A stretch of 18,340 nucleotides of DNA from an uncultured Lachnospiraceae bacterium (GTDB lineage Bacteria > Bacillota > Clostridia > Lachnospirales > Lachnospiraceae). The notes beneath the pieces were generated by a model. The model did not search any database and was not told the origin of the DNA. It saw only the letters and a program-made list of their open reading frames with translations. The position numbers and the translations under genes were made by a program. Position 1 is the stretch's first letter; the number at the start of each line of letters is the position of its first letter. The stretch lies in the NCBI GenBank assembly GCA_900549995.1, contig URQQ01000084.1, positions 1 to 18,340 on the forward strand, written 5' to 3'. Of this stretch, positions 7,441 through 14,730 are shown piece after piece.

Positions 7441-8368
7441 ACTGGGAGACTTCGCTGTTTCCCTCAAATTCAATATCCGGAAGAAGTTCAAAATAAAAGT
7501 CCTGATATTCTTTTTTTAATGCCTGGATGATAAAATTCTGTACGATGCGGAATCTGGAAATTGATACCTCGTCCCGGTCAAATGTGATGTACACACTGAT
7601 CCAGAGTTTCCTTCCGGTACGGACAATGTCAAAATATAATTTATTGTAATCATATGCATGCAGAATCGGAGTCACTATTTCTTTAATATGCTCTACTGTT
7701 TCCTCCTCAGGTGCAAGGAGAAACAGATCCCGCAGGGAAGTAATGACTGCTTTTACCGGAGCCGGAAGCATGAGAATGGACAGTATCACGGCAAAAATCT
7801 GGTCAAGATACGGACGGCAGGGCGTAAACCAGTCAGCAGTGATTAACAACGGCAGAAAGAATGCGGCTGACATCCCAAGGGAGGAAACCAGATCAATCTT
7901 CCATTCCTGGATTTCGAGTCTGACAAGCGGAGAGTCCAGTTCCTGATTATAATGTCTCAGTGTAAGTACTACAACTGCGCTGACAATACATACAAATAAT
8001 TCAAAATAAGCAATCGTTGTGAAAGAGACGTGGTGTCCTCCCTGCATCATGATTCCAATGTTGTTGATAATCAGACCGACGGTGACGGCCACCATTGTAA
8101 ATCCTTTTATCACAACAAAAAAGGATTCAATCTGAAGATAACCAAAGGGACGTTTTTCACTGGATGGCTGATATAAAAATGGGATGATAATCAAAGAGAT
8201 CAGGATCATGACCAGCTCAACGCCATCATATACAGCATCGAGGAGTACGGCCTGAGAACTTGAATACAGCGCCATGGCGACTTCCAGTGCGACAAAGAAC
8301 GTACCTCCGATCAGAGAGATATTCAGTGCTGATTTTTCTGTTTTCTGCTGGCTTTTACCGGCATGCAT
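7439..8368 (-). CDS. Cation diffusion facilitator (CDF) family transporter
   Basis: This 309-residue protein has six predicted membrane segments (roughly 17-37, 41-65, 83-105, 117-137, 157-178, 185-207) and a cytoplasmic ferredoxin-like domain from about 215. CDF proteins export divalent metals (Zn, Mn, Fe, Co) by proton antiport. The TM2 metal site is D44-x3-D48, as in E. coli YiiP. In TM5 the usual H/D-x3-D is E155-x3-D159, a glutamate in place of the histidine. RPFGYLQIES (73-82) matches the conserved loop before TM3. AAGGAGG (complement of 8376-8382) is seven bases before the ATG. It is monocistronic, convergent with the permease and divergent from the GGDEF/EAL gene. Metal specificity cannot be assigned. 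Confidence 0.9.
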   Translation of the reverse strand: MHAGKSQQKTEKSALNISLIGGTFFVALEVAMALYSSSQAVLLDAVYDGVELVMILISLIIIPFLYQPSSEKRPFGYLQIESFFVVIKGFTMVAVTVGLIINNIGIMMQGGHHVSFTTIAYFELFVCIVSAVVVLTLRHYNQELDSPLVRLEIQEWKIDLVSSLGMSAAFFLPLLITADWFTPCRPYLDQIFAVILSILMLPAPVKAVITSLRDLFLLAPEEETVEHIKEIVTPILHAYDYNKLYFDIVRTGRKLWISVYITFDRDEVSISRFRIVQNFIIQALKKEYQDFYFELLPDIEFEGNSEVSQ

Positions 8369-8401
8369 AAAAACGCCTCCTTAATCAAAAGATCTGTCTT
8401 T

Positions 8402-8430
8402 AGTTTAATATCTGGCACAGCCGTTGTCAA
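8402..8430 (-). promoter_or_regulatory. Promoter of the CDF gene
   Basis: On the minus strand a consensus TTGACA (8430-8425), a 17-base spacer and TAAACT (8407-8402). The -35 overlaps the first of two GTCAAATTG copies. Confidence 0.65.
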
Positions 8431-8462
8431 ATTGGAGCTGACAGAGAGTGAGTCAAATTGAC
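8426..8462. promoter_or_regulatory. Two GTCAAATTG repeats in the divergent CDF/GGDEF-EAL spacer
   Basis: GTCAAATTG occurs at 8426-8434 and again at 8452-8460, 26 bases apart. The second copy extends to an 11-base symmetrical GTCAA-A-TTGAC (8452-8462). The first covers the -35 of the CDF promoter, so a repressor site for a metal or stress regulator is possible. No regulator gene is adjacent. Confidence 0.3.
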
Positions 8463-8509
8463 GTGAAGTGCATTGTTTTACCAAAAAAAGACTTGAAAGT
8501 CTGAATACG

Positions 8510-8538
8510 TATACTTTTACCTCGAAATATGATAAAAT
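8510..8538 (+). promoter_or_regulatory. Weak candidate promoter of the GGDEF/EAL gene
   Basis: TGATAAAAT (8530-8538) is an extended -10, 45 bases before the ATG. The -35 position (8510-8515, TATACT) matches poorly, so activity would depend on the extended -10 or on an activator. Confidence 0.35.
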
Positions 8539-8582
8539 AAAGAAAGCTTTTAACGGAGAAATTGGCATACGGAGGAAAAAAC

Positions 8583-11500
8583 ATGGGAGTATTGAGCGGA
8601 GATGAGCTGGATTTCCTGAGCTGCTTTGTAAATGGGGGGATTTGCAAAGTCAGGATGGATGATGACTTCACTTTATTATATGGCAATGATGAATTCTACA
8701 GAATTTACGGATACAGCAGGGAAGAGATGAAAATTGAACTTGGCTGCAGGCTGGTTGCTGTGATTGATGAAGGGGATATCGGACACATCAGTGAAGTCAT
8801 CGGGAATGCATATGCCAATCATGAGAAATCCTATGAATTTGAGAAGCATATCACACGGAGAGACGGCAGTAAAGCAGTCATTTATACGAAGGGAACGTTC
8901 GCCAGTGAGAACGGGGAGACGGTGTCATATAATGTGATTGCGGATATTACGGAGCAGAAAAGGATGGAGGCGCAGCACCGGCTAGACGAACAGCGGGTAA
9001 AGATTGCGCTGGAGCAGACCGCTGATCTGATATTCGATTATGATATACAGAAAAAGGCATTGAAACAGACTTCTTATGCAGCCGAGATTTACGGTGCTGA
9101 TGAGTATATTGAAAATGTCCCGGAATCACTGATTGAGAAAGGATATATTCATGAAGATCATATTGACGCGGTCAGGAATGTTTTCAAAAGAATTGAGGCA
9201 GGAGATGCAAAGGCGTCCTGCGTTGTAAAGGTACGTAATGCAGATGGAATTTATATATGGAACAGAATGACTCTCTCGGCGCTTTATGATGAACAGAAAG
9301 CACCGGTGAAAGCGGTAGGTGTTCTGGAAGATATCTCAGTAGAAAAAGAAGCGGAACTGTCATTTGTAAAAGAAGAACGGTACCGCAAAGCAATGATTCC
9401 CATGTCGGTATCCTATGCCCAGGTGAATATCACGAGAGATACGGTAGAAGAGATTAAGACTGGATTCAGCCGGTATCAGGAAGTATGGGACGGCGAAAGT
9501 TATGAGAAATACCTTCGTTCCATCGTAAGCAGATATGTACATATTGAGGAACGTGAGAAGTATCTGGACCTCTTTCTTCCGCAGCAGCTGAGGAAGGCTT
9601 ATGAGGAAGGTAAATGTGAAATACGGCTGGAGCACCGGAGAATTGATGATAATGGACGGTATGTCTGGCTGGCAGCAGTGATGTATCTTCTGGAAGATCC
9701 GTTTACGGATGACTTGAAAGGATTATTCTACCTCAGGGATATTGACAAAGAAAAGCAGGAGGAGATGAAGCTTAAGTATCAGTCCAGAATGGATTCACTG
9801 ACGATGCTCTACAATAAACGTAATTTTGAGGAGCAGGTGAAAAAATACCTCTCAAAGACTGAAAAGCGAAGACATCACACATTTCTCATACTGGATGTGG
9901 ATGATTTTAAGAGGGTCAACGATACATATGGACATATGTTTGGGGATCAGGTATTAAAGCAGATTGCCGGAATCCTGAGGGAGAACCTCAGAAGTGTGGA
10001 TATTGTGGGAAGGATCGGCGGCGACGAATATGCTGTATTTCTGAAAGATTCCGGAGAGAAGGAGCAGGCGGAAAAGAGTGCCCAGAGGATTGGAAGGCAG
10101 ATTGAGGAGGCATTTGGAAAGGGACGAAAGATTACAGGCAGTATTGGCGCGGCGATGTATCCCGAAGATGGAGAGTCTTTTGAAGAACTTTATCAAAATG
10201 CCGACGTGGCCTTATATCGTTCCAAAAAGAACGGAAAGGGATGTATCACGTTCTATGACGAAACAATTGCCGGGAAACATGATATTTTAGTCAGCCGTAC
10301 CAAGATTGATGATGAGGCGGCTGAGGCAGGCAGCATGCCAGGAATACTGGATATAAGCATTGCGGATGAAATTGACGATGCCATTTACATCTGTGATCCG
10401 CTTACTTACGAAATGAAATATGCGAACAAGTTTATCCGTGAACAGCTGGCTCTTAAGGATGATTACATTGGACAGAAATGTTATAAAGTACTTCAGGGGT
10501 TAGAGGAGCCTTGTCCGTTCTGCACGAATAAATATTTGAGGTTTGACCAAAGTTATACATGGGAACACAAAAACAATCTGATCGGACGCCAGTTTTCTAT
10601 CAAGGACAAGCTGATCATGTGGCAGGGGAGCCCGGTTCGTTTTGAATATGCAGTTGATATTACAGAAAAGGAGAATACAGCGCAGCATATTAAAGATAAA
10701 TGGGACTCAGGACACAGGCTGATTAGCTGTATCTGGAAAATGATTGAGGAACCTGATCTTCAGAAAGCACTTCAGATCATGGTGAGGACAGCGGCAAATG
10801 TATACAAAGGAGACCGTGCCTATATATTTGGATATGATGACAGTAAATGTAAGGCCAGTTTCATGGAAGAATGGTGCAGAGAAGGAATCCGGAGAAGAAA
10901 AGACATGCAGACGGACAGCATGTTTTCCAGTACTTTCTGGGCAGAACATCTGAAAAAAGATGAAATGATATATGTAGATGATATTGAAGAAATTAAAATT
11001 CCCAATGTGGATGAGTATAAATGGATGTCGAGATATAAAGTCCATTCGTTCGGGGCGGTTTCTTATTCTACGGATGAGCAGGCATCAGGCTTCATCGTTG
11101 TAGAGAATCCATCCAGAAGTATCAGCGATCTGACATTTTTGAAAGCATTAAGCCATTTTACCGGGATTATCATTCAAACGAACAAAATGATTGAGGAACT
11201 GAAGTATGCCGGCTATCATGACAGCCTTACGGGTCTTCAGGGAAGAAATGGATATGACAGGTGGATCTCGGTACGGAAAGACAGGTATGCAGATCTTACG
11301 GGATTGATCGTACTGGATCTGAACTGGCTGAAAGAGGCAAACGAACGTTACGGACATGTCAGGGGAGATCAGATTCTGGTTGAGACGTCACAGGTTTTGA
11401 AAAAATATTTTGAGGAAGAGAATATATTCCGTCTGAACGGGGATACCTTTATTGCCGTATGTGAGGATATCTCAAGAGAAGATTTTTCTGCTGTGGTACA

Positions 11501-12431
11501 GGAGGCAGAAAAAGAATTGGAGACGGTTGGGTATGACGGTGCAGCCTGCGGAAGTGTCTGGTCTGAGGGTGGTGCAGATATACTGAAGTTACAGGGGATA
11601 GCAGAAGAGCGGATGATCAGTGCCAAACAGCTTTACCACAGGAAACAGAAGCGTAGGAAACAAAATATCCGTCCCAGCAACGCGAAGGTACTGCTGGAGG
11701 AACTGAGGGCAGGATACTATTACCTGTATCTTCAGCCAAAGGTAAACATGGAGACCGGAGAGGTGATTGGGGCGGAGGCTCTTGCGCGGTATACAAGCCC
11801 GGACCGCGGAGAGATATCTCCGGATCAGTTTATCCGTACAATGGAGTCAGAGCGGCTGACCCGGTATCTGGATCTCTATATGGTAGAGGAAACATGCCGT
11901 ATGTTAAGCCGATGGGAGCGTGAAGGAAGGAAAGTAGTGCCGGTGGCGCTGAATTTATCCAGACTTACGCTTGAAGAGGATCAGATTGCGCAGACGCTGA
12001 AAATGATTTTGAATAAATATAAGATACCGGCGGAATGGATTGACCTGGAAATAACAGAGAATATCGGCGGAATGACCAAAGAGGCATTGCAGTCAGTGAT
12101 TCGGCAGCTCCAGAAAGAAGGATTCAGAATTACGCTGGATGATTTTGGAATGAAATACATGAATACTGCGATGCTGGCGATGTTTGATCTTCAGACGCTG
12201 AAAATCGATAAGAGCCTGATACAAAATCTGGAAAGCAGTAAAAAAGAGCAGGCGATTATCCGTCATATCTGTGATATGTGTGAGGAACTGAGAACAGGTG
12301 TTATTGCGGAGGGTATAGAGAAAGAAGAACAAATGCTTCTTCTGAAGAAACTTGGCTGCAGAAACGCCCAGGGATATTATTTCGGCAGGCCGATGCCGCC
12401 GGAGGAATTTATCGAGTACATTCAGATTTAA
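8583..12431 (+). CDS. Multidomain cyclic-di-GMP protein: PAS x3, GGDEF, PAS, GAF, GGDEF-like, EAL
   Basis: A 1282-residue soluble protein with no membrane segment or signal peptide. Order: PAS-type sensor domains (about 1-125, 130-258, 262-395); GGDEF domain (about 400-562) with an intact GGDEY site (479-483) and an RSVD inhibitory I-site (470-473) five residues before it; a fourth PAS (about 590-700) with Cys633, Cys644 and Cys647; a GAF domain (about 710-875); a second GGDEF fold (about 880-1020) whose signature is LNGDTF (951-956), so catalytically dead; and a C-terminal EAL domain (about 1035-1282) with E1065-A-L, NLSR, EITE, DDFG (1186-1189), KIDKS and EGIE. It could therefore both make and break cyclic-di-GMP. 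I use the ATG with GGAGG seven bases upstream, not the in-frame TTG at 8562. Its own terminator is the hairpin before spoIVA. Confidence 0.93.
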   Translation: MGVLSGDELDFLSCFVNGGICKVRMDDDFTLLYGNDEFYRIYGYSREEMKIELGCRLVAVIDEGDIGHISEVIGNAYANHEKSYEFEKHITRRDGSKAVIYTKGTFASENGETVSYNVIADITEQKRMEAQHRLDEQRVKIALEQTADLIFDYDIQKKALKQTSYAAEIYGADEYIENVPESLIEKGYIHEDHIDAVRNVFKRIEAGDAKASCVVKVRNADGIYIWNRMTLSALYDEQKAPVKAVGVLEDISVEKEAELSFVKEERYRKAMIPMSVSYAQVNITRDTVEEIKTGFSRYQEVWDGESYEKYLRSIVSRYVHIEEREKYLDLFLPQQLRKAYEEGKCEIRLEHRRIDDNGRYVWLAAVMYLLEDPFTDDLKGLFYLRDIDKEKQEEMKLKYQSRMDSLTMLYNKRNFEEQVKKYLSKTEKRRHHTFLILDVDDFKRVNDTYGHMFGDQVLKQIAGILRENLRSVDIVGRIGGDEYAVFLKDSGEKEQAEKSAQRIGRQIEEAFGKGRKITGSIGAAMYPEDGESFEELYQNADVALYRSKKNGKGCITFYDETIAGKHDILVSRTKIDDEAAEAGSMPGILDISIADEIDDAIYICDPLTYEMKYANKFIREQLALKDDYIGQKCYKVLQGLEEPCPFCTNKYLRFDQSYTWEHKNNLIGRQFSIKDKLIMWQGSPVRFEYAVDITEKENTAQHIKDKWDSGHRLISCIWKMIEEPDLQKALQIMVRTAANVYKGDRAYIFGYDDSKCKASFMEEWCREGIRRRKDMQTDSMFSSTFWAEHLKKDEMIYVDDIEEIKIPNVDEYKWMSRYKVHSFGAVSYSTDEQASGFIVVENPSRSISDLTFLKALSHFTGIIIQTNKMIEELKYAGYHDSLTGLQGRNGYDRWISVRKDRYADLTGLIVLDLNWLKEANERYGHVRGDQILVETSQVLKKYFEEENIFRLNGDTFIAVCEDISREDFSAVVQEAEKELETVGYDGAACGSVWSEGGADILKLQGIAEERMISAKQLYHRKQKRRKQNIRPSNAKVLLEELRAGYYYLYLQPKVNMETGEVIGAEALARYTSPDRGEISPDQFIRTMESERLTRYLDLYMVEETCRMLSRWEREGRKVVPVALNLSRLTLEEDQIAQTLKMILNKYKIPAEWIDLEITENIGGMTKEALQSVIRQLQKEGFRITLDDFGMKYMNTAMLAMFDLQTLKIDKSLIQNLESSKKEQAIIRHICDMCEELRTGVIAEGIEKEEQMLLLKKLGCRNAQGYYFGRPMPPEEFIEYIQI

Positions 12432-12454
12432 AATTTATATTGAGAAATTATTCT

Positions 12455-12507
12455 AAATACCCCCTTGCCGGCATAGATTGTTATCAGCACAGCAAGGGGG
12501 TATTTTT
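12455..12507 (+). terminator. Hairpin with T-run that also holds the spoIVA Shine-Dalgarno
   Basis: A perfect 14-bp stem (12455-12468 with 12492-12505) has a 23-base loop and ends in TTTTT (12503-12507) directly before the spoIVA ATG. It can act as terminator of the GGDEF/EAL gene. The spoIVA Shine-Dalgarno AAGGGGG (12494-12500) lies wholly in the 3' arm. A CATAGATT in the loop (12472-12479) resembles a sigma-E -10, with no convincing -35. Confidence 0.75.
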
Positions 12508-13980
12508 ATGAATACGTTTCATTTGTACAAAGATATAAAAGCGAGGACGAACGGAGAAATATACATAGGAATCGTAGGGCCGGTCAGAACCGGAAAATCT
12601 ACTTTTATCAAGCGTTTTATGGACTTGCTTGTTCTGCCGAATATGGAGGATGAACACGCAAGGGAACGGACGAAAGATGAGCTTCCTCAATCTGCATCTG
12701 GAAAAACAATTATGACAACAGAACCGAAATTTGTACCGAAGGAAGCTGCAGAGATTAAGCTGATGGATGATGTCTCTGTCAAAGTGCGGCTGATTGACTG
12801 TGTCGGCTATATGGTAAACGGTGCAGCCGGGCATGTGGAAAATGATGAAGAGCGGCAGGTTAAGACCCCATGGTTTGACCATGAAATTCCATTTACGAAA
12901 GCGGCGAGCATTGGAACAAAGAAAGTCATCCATGATCATGCGACCATCGGGATTGTGATTACGACAGACGGGAGCATCGGAGAAATTCCGCGGGAAAATT
13001 ATGAAGAAGCAGAGCGGCAGACGATTCAGGAGCTTCAGGGAATTAAAAAACCGTTCATTGTTCTTGTAAACAGTCAGAAACCTTTCAGCGAAGAGGCAAA
13101 GCAGACGGTGAAAAAGCTTCAGGATACGTATCATGTCAGTGCGATGGCTGTAAACTGCGAGCAGCTCAGAGAAGAAGATATCAATCATATTATGGAGCAG
13201 GTATTGTTTGAATTTCCGGTATCTGAAATTCAGTTCTACATTCCGAAATGGGTAGAAATGCTGCCAAGGGATCACAAGATTAAAGCCGATCTGCTGGGGC
13301 ATATCAGAAAGCTTCTGCAGGAAATGGAAGAGATCAAAGACGCGGCAGGCGGAATTGAGAAACCTGACAGCCCTTATATTGAGGAGATGAAAATTGACGG
13401 CATCGAGATGGATACAGGCTGCGTCAAAGTCAGGATTCAGATCAGGGAGTCTTATTATTATGAAATGCTCAGCGAACTTACCGGAACACAGATTCAGGGA
13501 CAATATGAGCTGATTGGGACGATGAAAGAGCTGTCCGCACTGCGCAGGGAATATGAAAATGTAAAAGATGCGATGGAAAGTGTGAAAATGAAGGGGTATG
13601 GTGTTGTGAATCCAGGAAAAGACGAGATCAGCCTGGATCAGCCGATGATTATCAAGCAGGGGAATAAATATGGGGTGAAGATCCGGTCAGAGGCGCCATC
13701 GATTCATATGATCCGTGCGAATATAGAGACGGAGATTGCGCCGATTGTCGGCAGCGAGCAGCAGGCACAGGATCTTGTCCAGTACATCAATGAGGCGGCA
13801 AAAACAGAGGACGGTATCTGGGGGACAAATATTTTCGGAAAGTCCATAGAAGAACTTGTGATGGAAGGTATGCACAATAAGATTGCGATGATCAATGATG
13901 AGAGCCAGGTGAAACTTCAGGATACCATGCAGAAAATTGTGAACGACAGTAACGGCGGACTTGTATGTATTATTATATAA
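12508..13980 (+). CDS. spoIVA: Stage IV sporulation protein A, spore coat morphogenetic ATPase
   Basis: SpoIVA polymerises on the outer forespore membrane, using ATP hydrolysis, and forms the base on which the spore coat (and cortex control) depends. The 490-residue protein aligns end to end with what I know of B. subtilis SpoIVA (492 residues). It has KDIKARTNGEIYIGIVGPVR then TGKST, with the Walker A at 24-31, DELPQSASGKTIMTTEPKF (58-76), the IDCVGY Walker B (96-101), APSIHMI and a C-terminal GGLVCIII. I start at the ATG 12508. An in-frame TTG at 12478 would lie inside the leader hairpin loop. The gene marks the organism as a spore former. Mother-cell sigma-E control is expected from the family, but the promoter here is not certain. 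Confidence 0.97.
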   Translation: MNTFHLYKDIKARTNGEIYIGIVGPVRTGKSTFIKRFMDLLVLPNMEDEHARERTKDELPQSASGKTIMTTEPKFVPKEAAEIKLMDDVSVKVRLIDCVGYMVNGAAGHVENDEERQVKTPWFDHEIPFTKAASIGTKKVIHDHATIGIVITTDGSIGEIPRENYEEAERQTIQELQGIKKPFIVLVNSQKPFSEEAKQTVKKLQDTYHVSAMAVNCEQLREEDINHIMEQVLFEFPVSEIQFYIPKWVEMLPRDHKIKADLLGHIRKLLQEMEEIKDAAGGIEKPDSPYIEEMKIDGIEMDTGCVKVRIQIRESYYYEMLSELTGTQIQGQYELIGTMKELSALRREYENVKDAMESVKMKGYGVVNPGKDEISLDQPMIIKQGNKYGVKIRSEAPSIHMIRANIETEIAPIVGSEQQAQDLVQYINEAAKTEDGIWGTNIFGKSIEELVMEGMHNKIAMINDESQVKLQDTMQKIVNDSNGGLVCIII

Positions 13981-13984
13981 ATGC

Positions 13985-14013
13985 GTGAACACAGAGAAAA
14001 AATGTGATATACT
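13985..14013 (+). promoter_or_regulatory. Candidate promoter of the CobU-like gene
   Basis: GTGAAC (13985-13990), 17 bases, then an extended -10 TGATATACT (14005-14013). It starts five bases after the spoIVA stop. A 7-bp hairpin ATCCTTT/AAAGGAT (14014-14030) overlaps the expected start of transcription. Confidence 0.45.
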
Positions 14014-14056
14014 ATCCTTTGAAAAAGGATCAGGATACATGCATGGAGGAAAGATT

Positions 14057-14383
14057 ATGATATTTATAACCGGAGGAGCGAATCAGGGGAAAAGGGAATT
14101 TGCGATGGAGCATTTTCCAGATAAACTTGTAATGGCGGCTTACCAGATGACAATCGAAAAATGTCTGGAAGAGGGAAAAGATCCGATGGCACAGACCATT
14201 GCGATGCTTCAGATGAACCCGGATGTGGTAATTATAATGAGCGAGATGGGCAGCGGTGTCCCGCCTGCAGATCCATTTGAAAGAAAACTCAGGGACGAGA
14301 CAGGGAGAGTCGGATGTTTCCTGGCACAGGTTGCAACAGAAGTATACCGTGTCATCGCGGGAATTGGCATGAAAATAAAATAA
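14057..14383 (+). CDS. Short CobU-like P-loop protein
   Basis: At 108 residues this is far shorter than CobU (about 180), the adenosylcobinamide kinase/guanylyltransferase. The two ends match CobU. The N-terminus MIFITGGANQGKREFA gives a P-loop at 6-13 like the CobU GGARSGKS. The C-terminus SEMGSGVPPADPFERKLRD (62-80) with TGRVGCFLAQVATEVYRVIAG corresponds to the CobU NEVGMGIVP...R.FRD..G..NQ..A...DEVY.V.SG region. The middle is missing, with the guanylylated histidine motif and the DCLTLW strand. So nucleotide binding is plausible but cobinamide phosphate guanylylation is not. I start at 14057, seven bases after GGAGG; the in-frame ATG at 14039 would add six residues. No other cobalamin gene is nearby. 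Function unknown. Confidence 0.8.
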   Translation: MIFITGGANQGKREFAMEHFPDKLVMAAYQMTIEKCLEEGKDPMAQTIAMLQMNPDVVIIMSEMGSGVPPADPFERKLRDETGRVGCFLAQVATEVYRVIAGIGMKIK

Positions 14384-14423
14384 ATCATGATGAAAAAATA
14401 CCAGTTCCCCCTCCCCCCAACAT

Positions 14424-14642
14424 ATGATATACTGAACGCATAGCGACGAACGCACGAGTATGCCGGAAGAAAGCGCCTGCTGGCAGGCAGCTGAATGCAA
14501 GCATATGAGTATGTGAGTGCAACGAACAGCGAGGGAACGAAGTTCCCGAGGTGCGTGCGGAGCAAAGACGAACGCACGAATATGCCGGAAGAAAGCGCCT
14601 GCTGGCAGGCAGCTGAATGCAGGCATATGAGTATGTGAGCGC
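14424..14642 (+). repeat. Modular structured repeat, copy A (leader of the mogA-like gene)
   Basis: It begins with a 27-nt block (14424-14450) identical to the start of copy B. Two 76-base direct units follow (14445-14520 and 14567-14642), differing at only three positions, all transitions. Each unit holds a GCCTGC-TG-GCAGGC tip (14475-14488 in unit 1) inside a looser TATGC/GCATA stem (14459-14463 with 14501-14505). Between the units lie the block 14510-14528, identical to copy B, and a hairpin GGGAAC/GTTCCC (14533-14547). It fills most of the 347-base gap between the CobU-like and mogA-like genes and ends about 90 bases before the latter. An extended -10, TGATATACT (14425-14433), lies in the first block, but its -35 is poor. 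The remainder, 14643-14730, is purine-rich with no clear signal. Confidence 0.88.
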
Positions 14643-14730
14643 TAAACAAAGGGGTTATAAAAAGAGGAAAGGCAACTGAAAAATACAGATTTCAAAGGGA
14701 GATATTTTCCCAAAAGCGGAGGATAAATGA

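Noticed and set aside
8562..8582. TTG start seven codons upstream for the GGDEF/EAL protein
   Set aside because: It would place the GGAGG ribosome binding site inside the coding region. The ATG at 8583 has ideal spacing.
12478..12507. TTG start ten codons upstream for SpoIVA
   Set aside because: It lies in the loop of the leader hairpin, has no ribosome binding site, and the family starts at the ATG at 12508.
12484..13503. 339-codon minus-strand frame opposite spoIVA
   Set aside because: It is long, but it is antisense to an unmistakable gene, and the product is histidine-, phenylalanine- and leucine-rich without any motif.
14445..14642. CRISPR-like array
   Set aside because: Only two 76-base units with internal hairpins and one 46-base interval. 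There are no cas genes, and the interval is itself conserved in the other copy.
14030..14649. Minus-strand open frames across the CobU-like gene and repeat copy A
   Set aside because: Their length comes from the duplicated 76-base unit, and the translated segments simply repeat. No ribosome binding site or family match.
14697..14711. GGGA/TCCC hairpin before the mogA-like gene
   Set aside because: Only four base pairs around a seven-base loop, likely chance.
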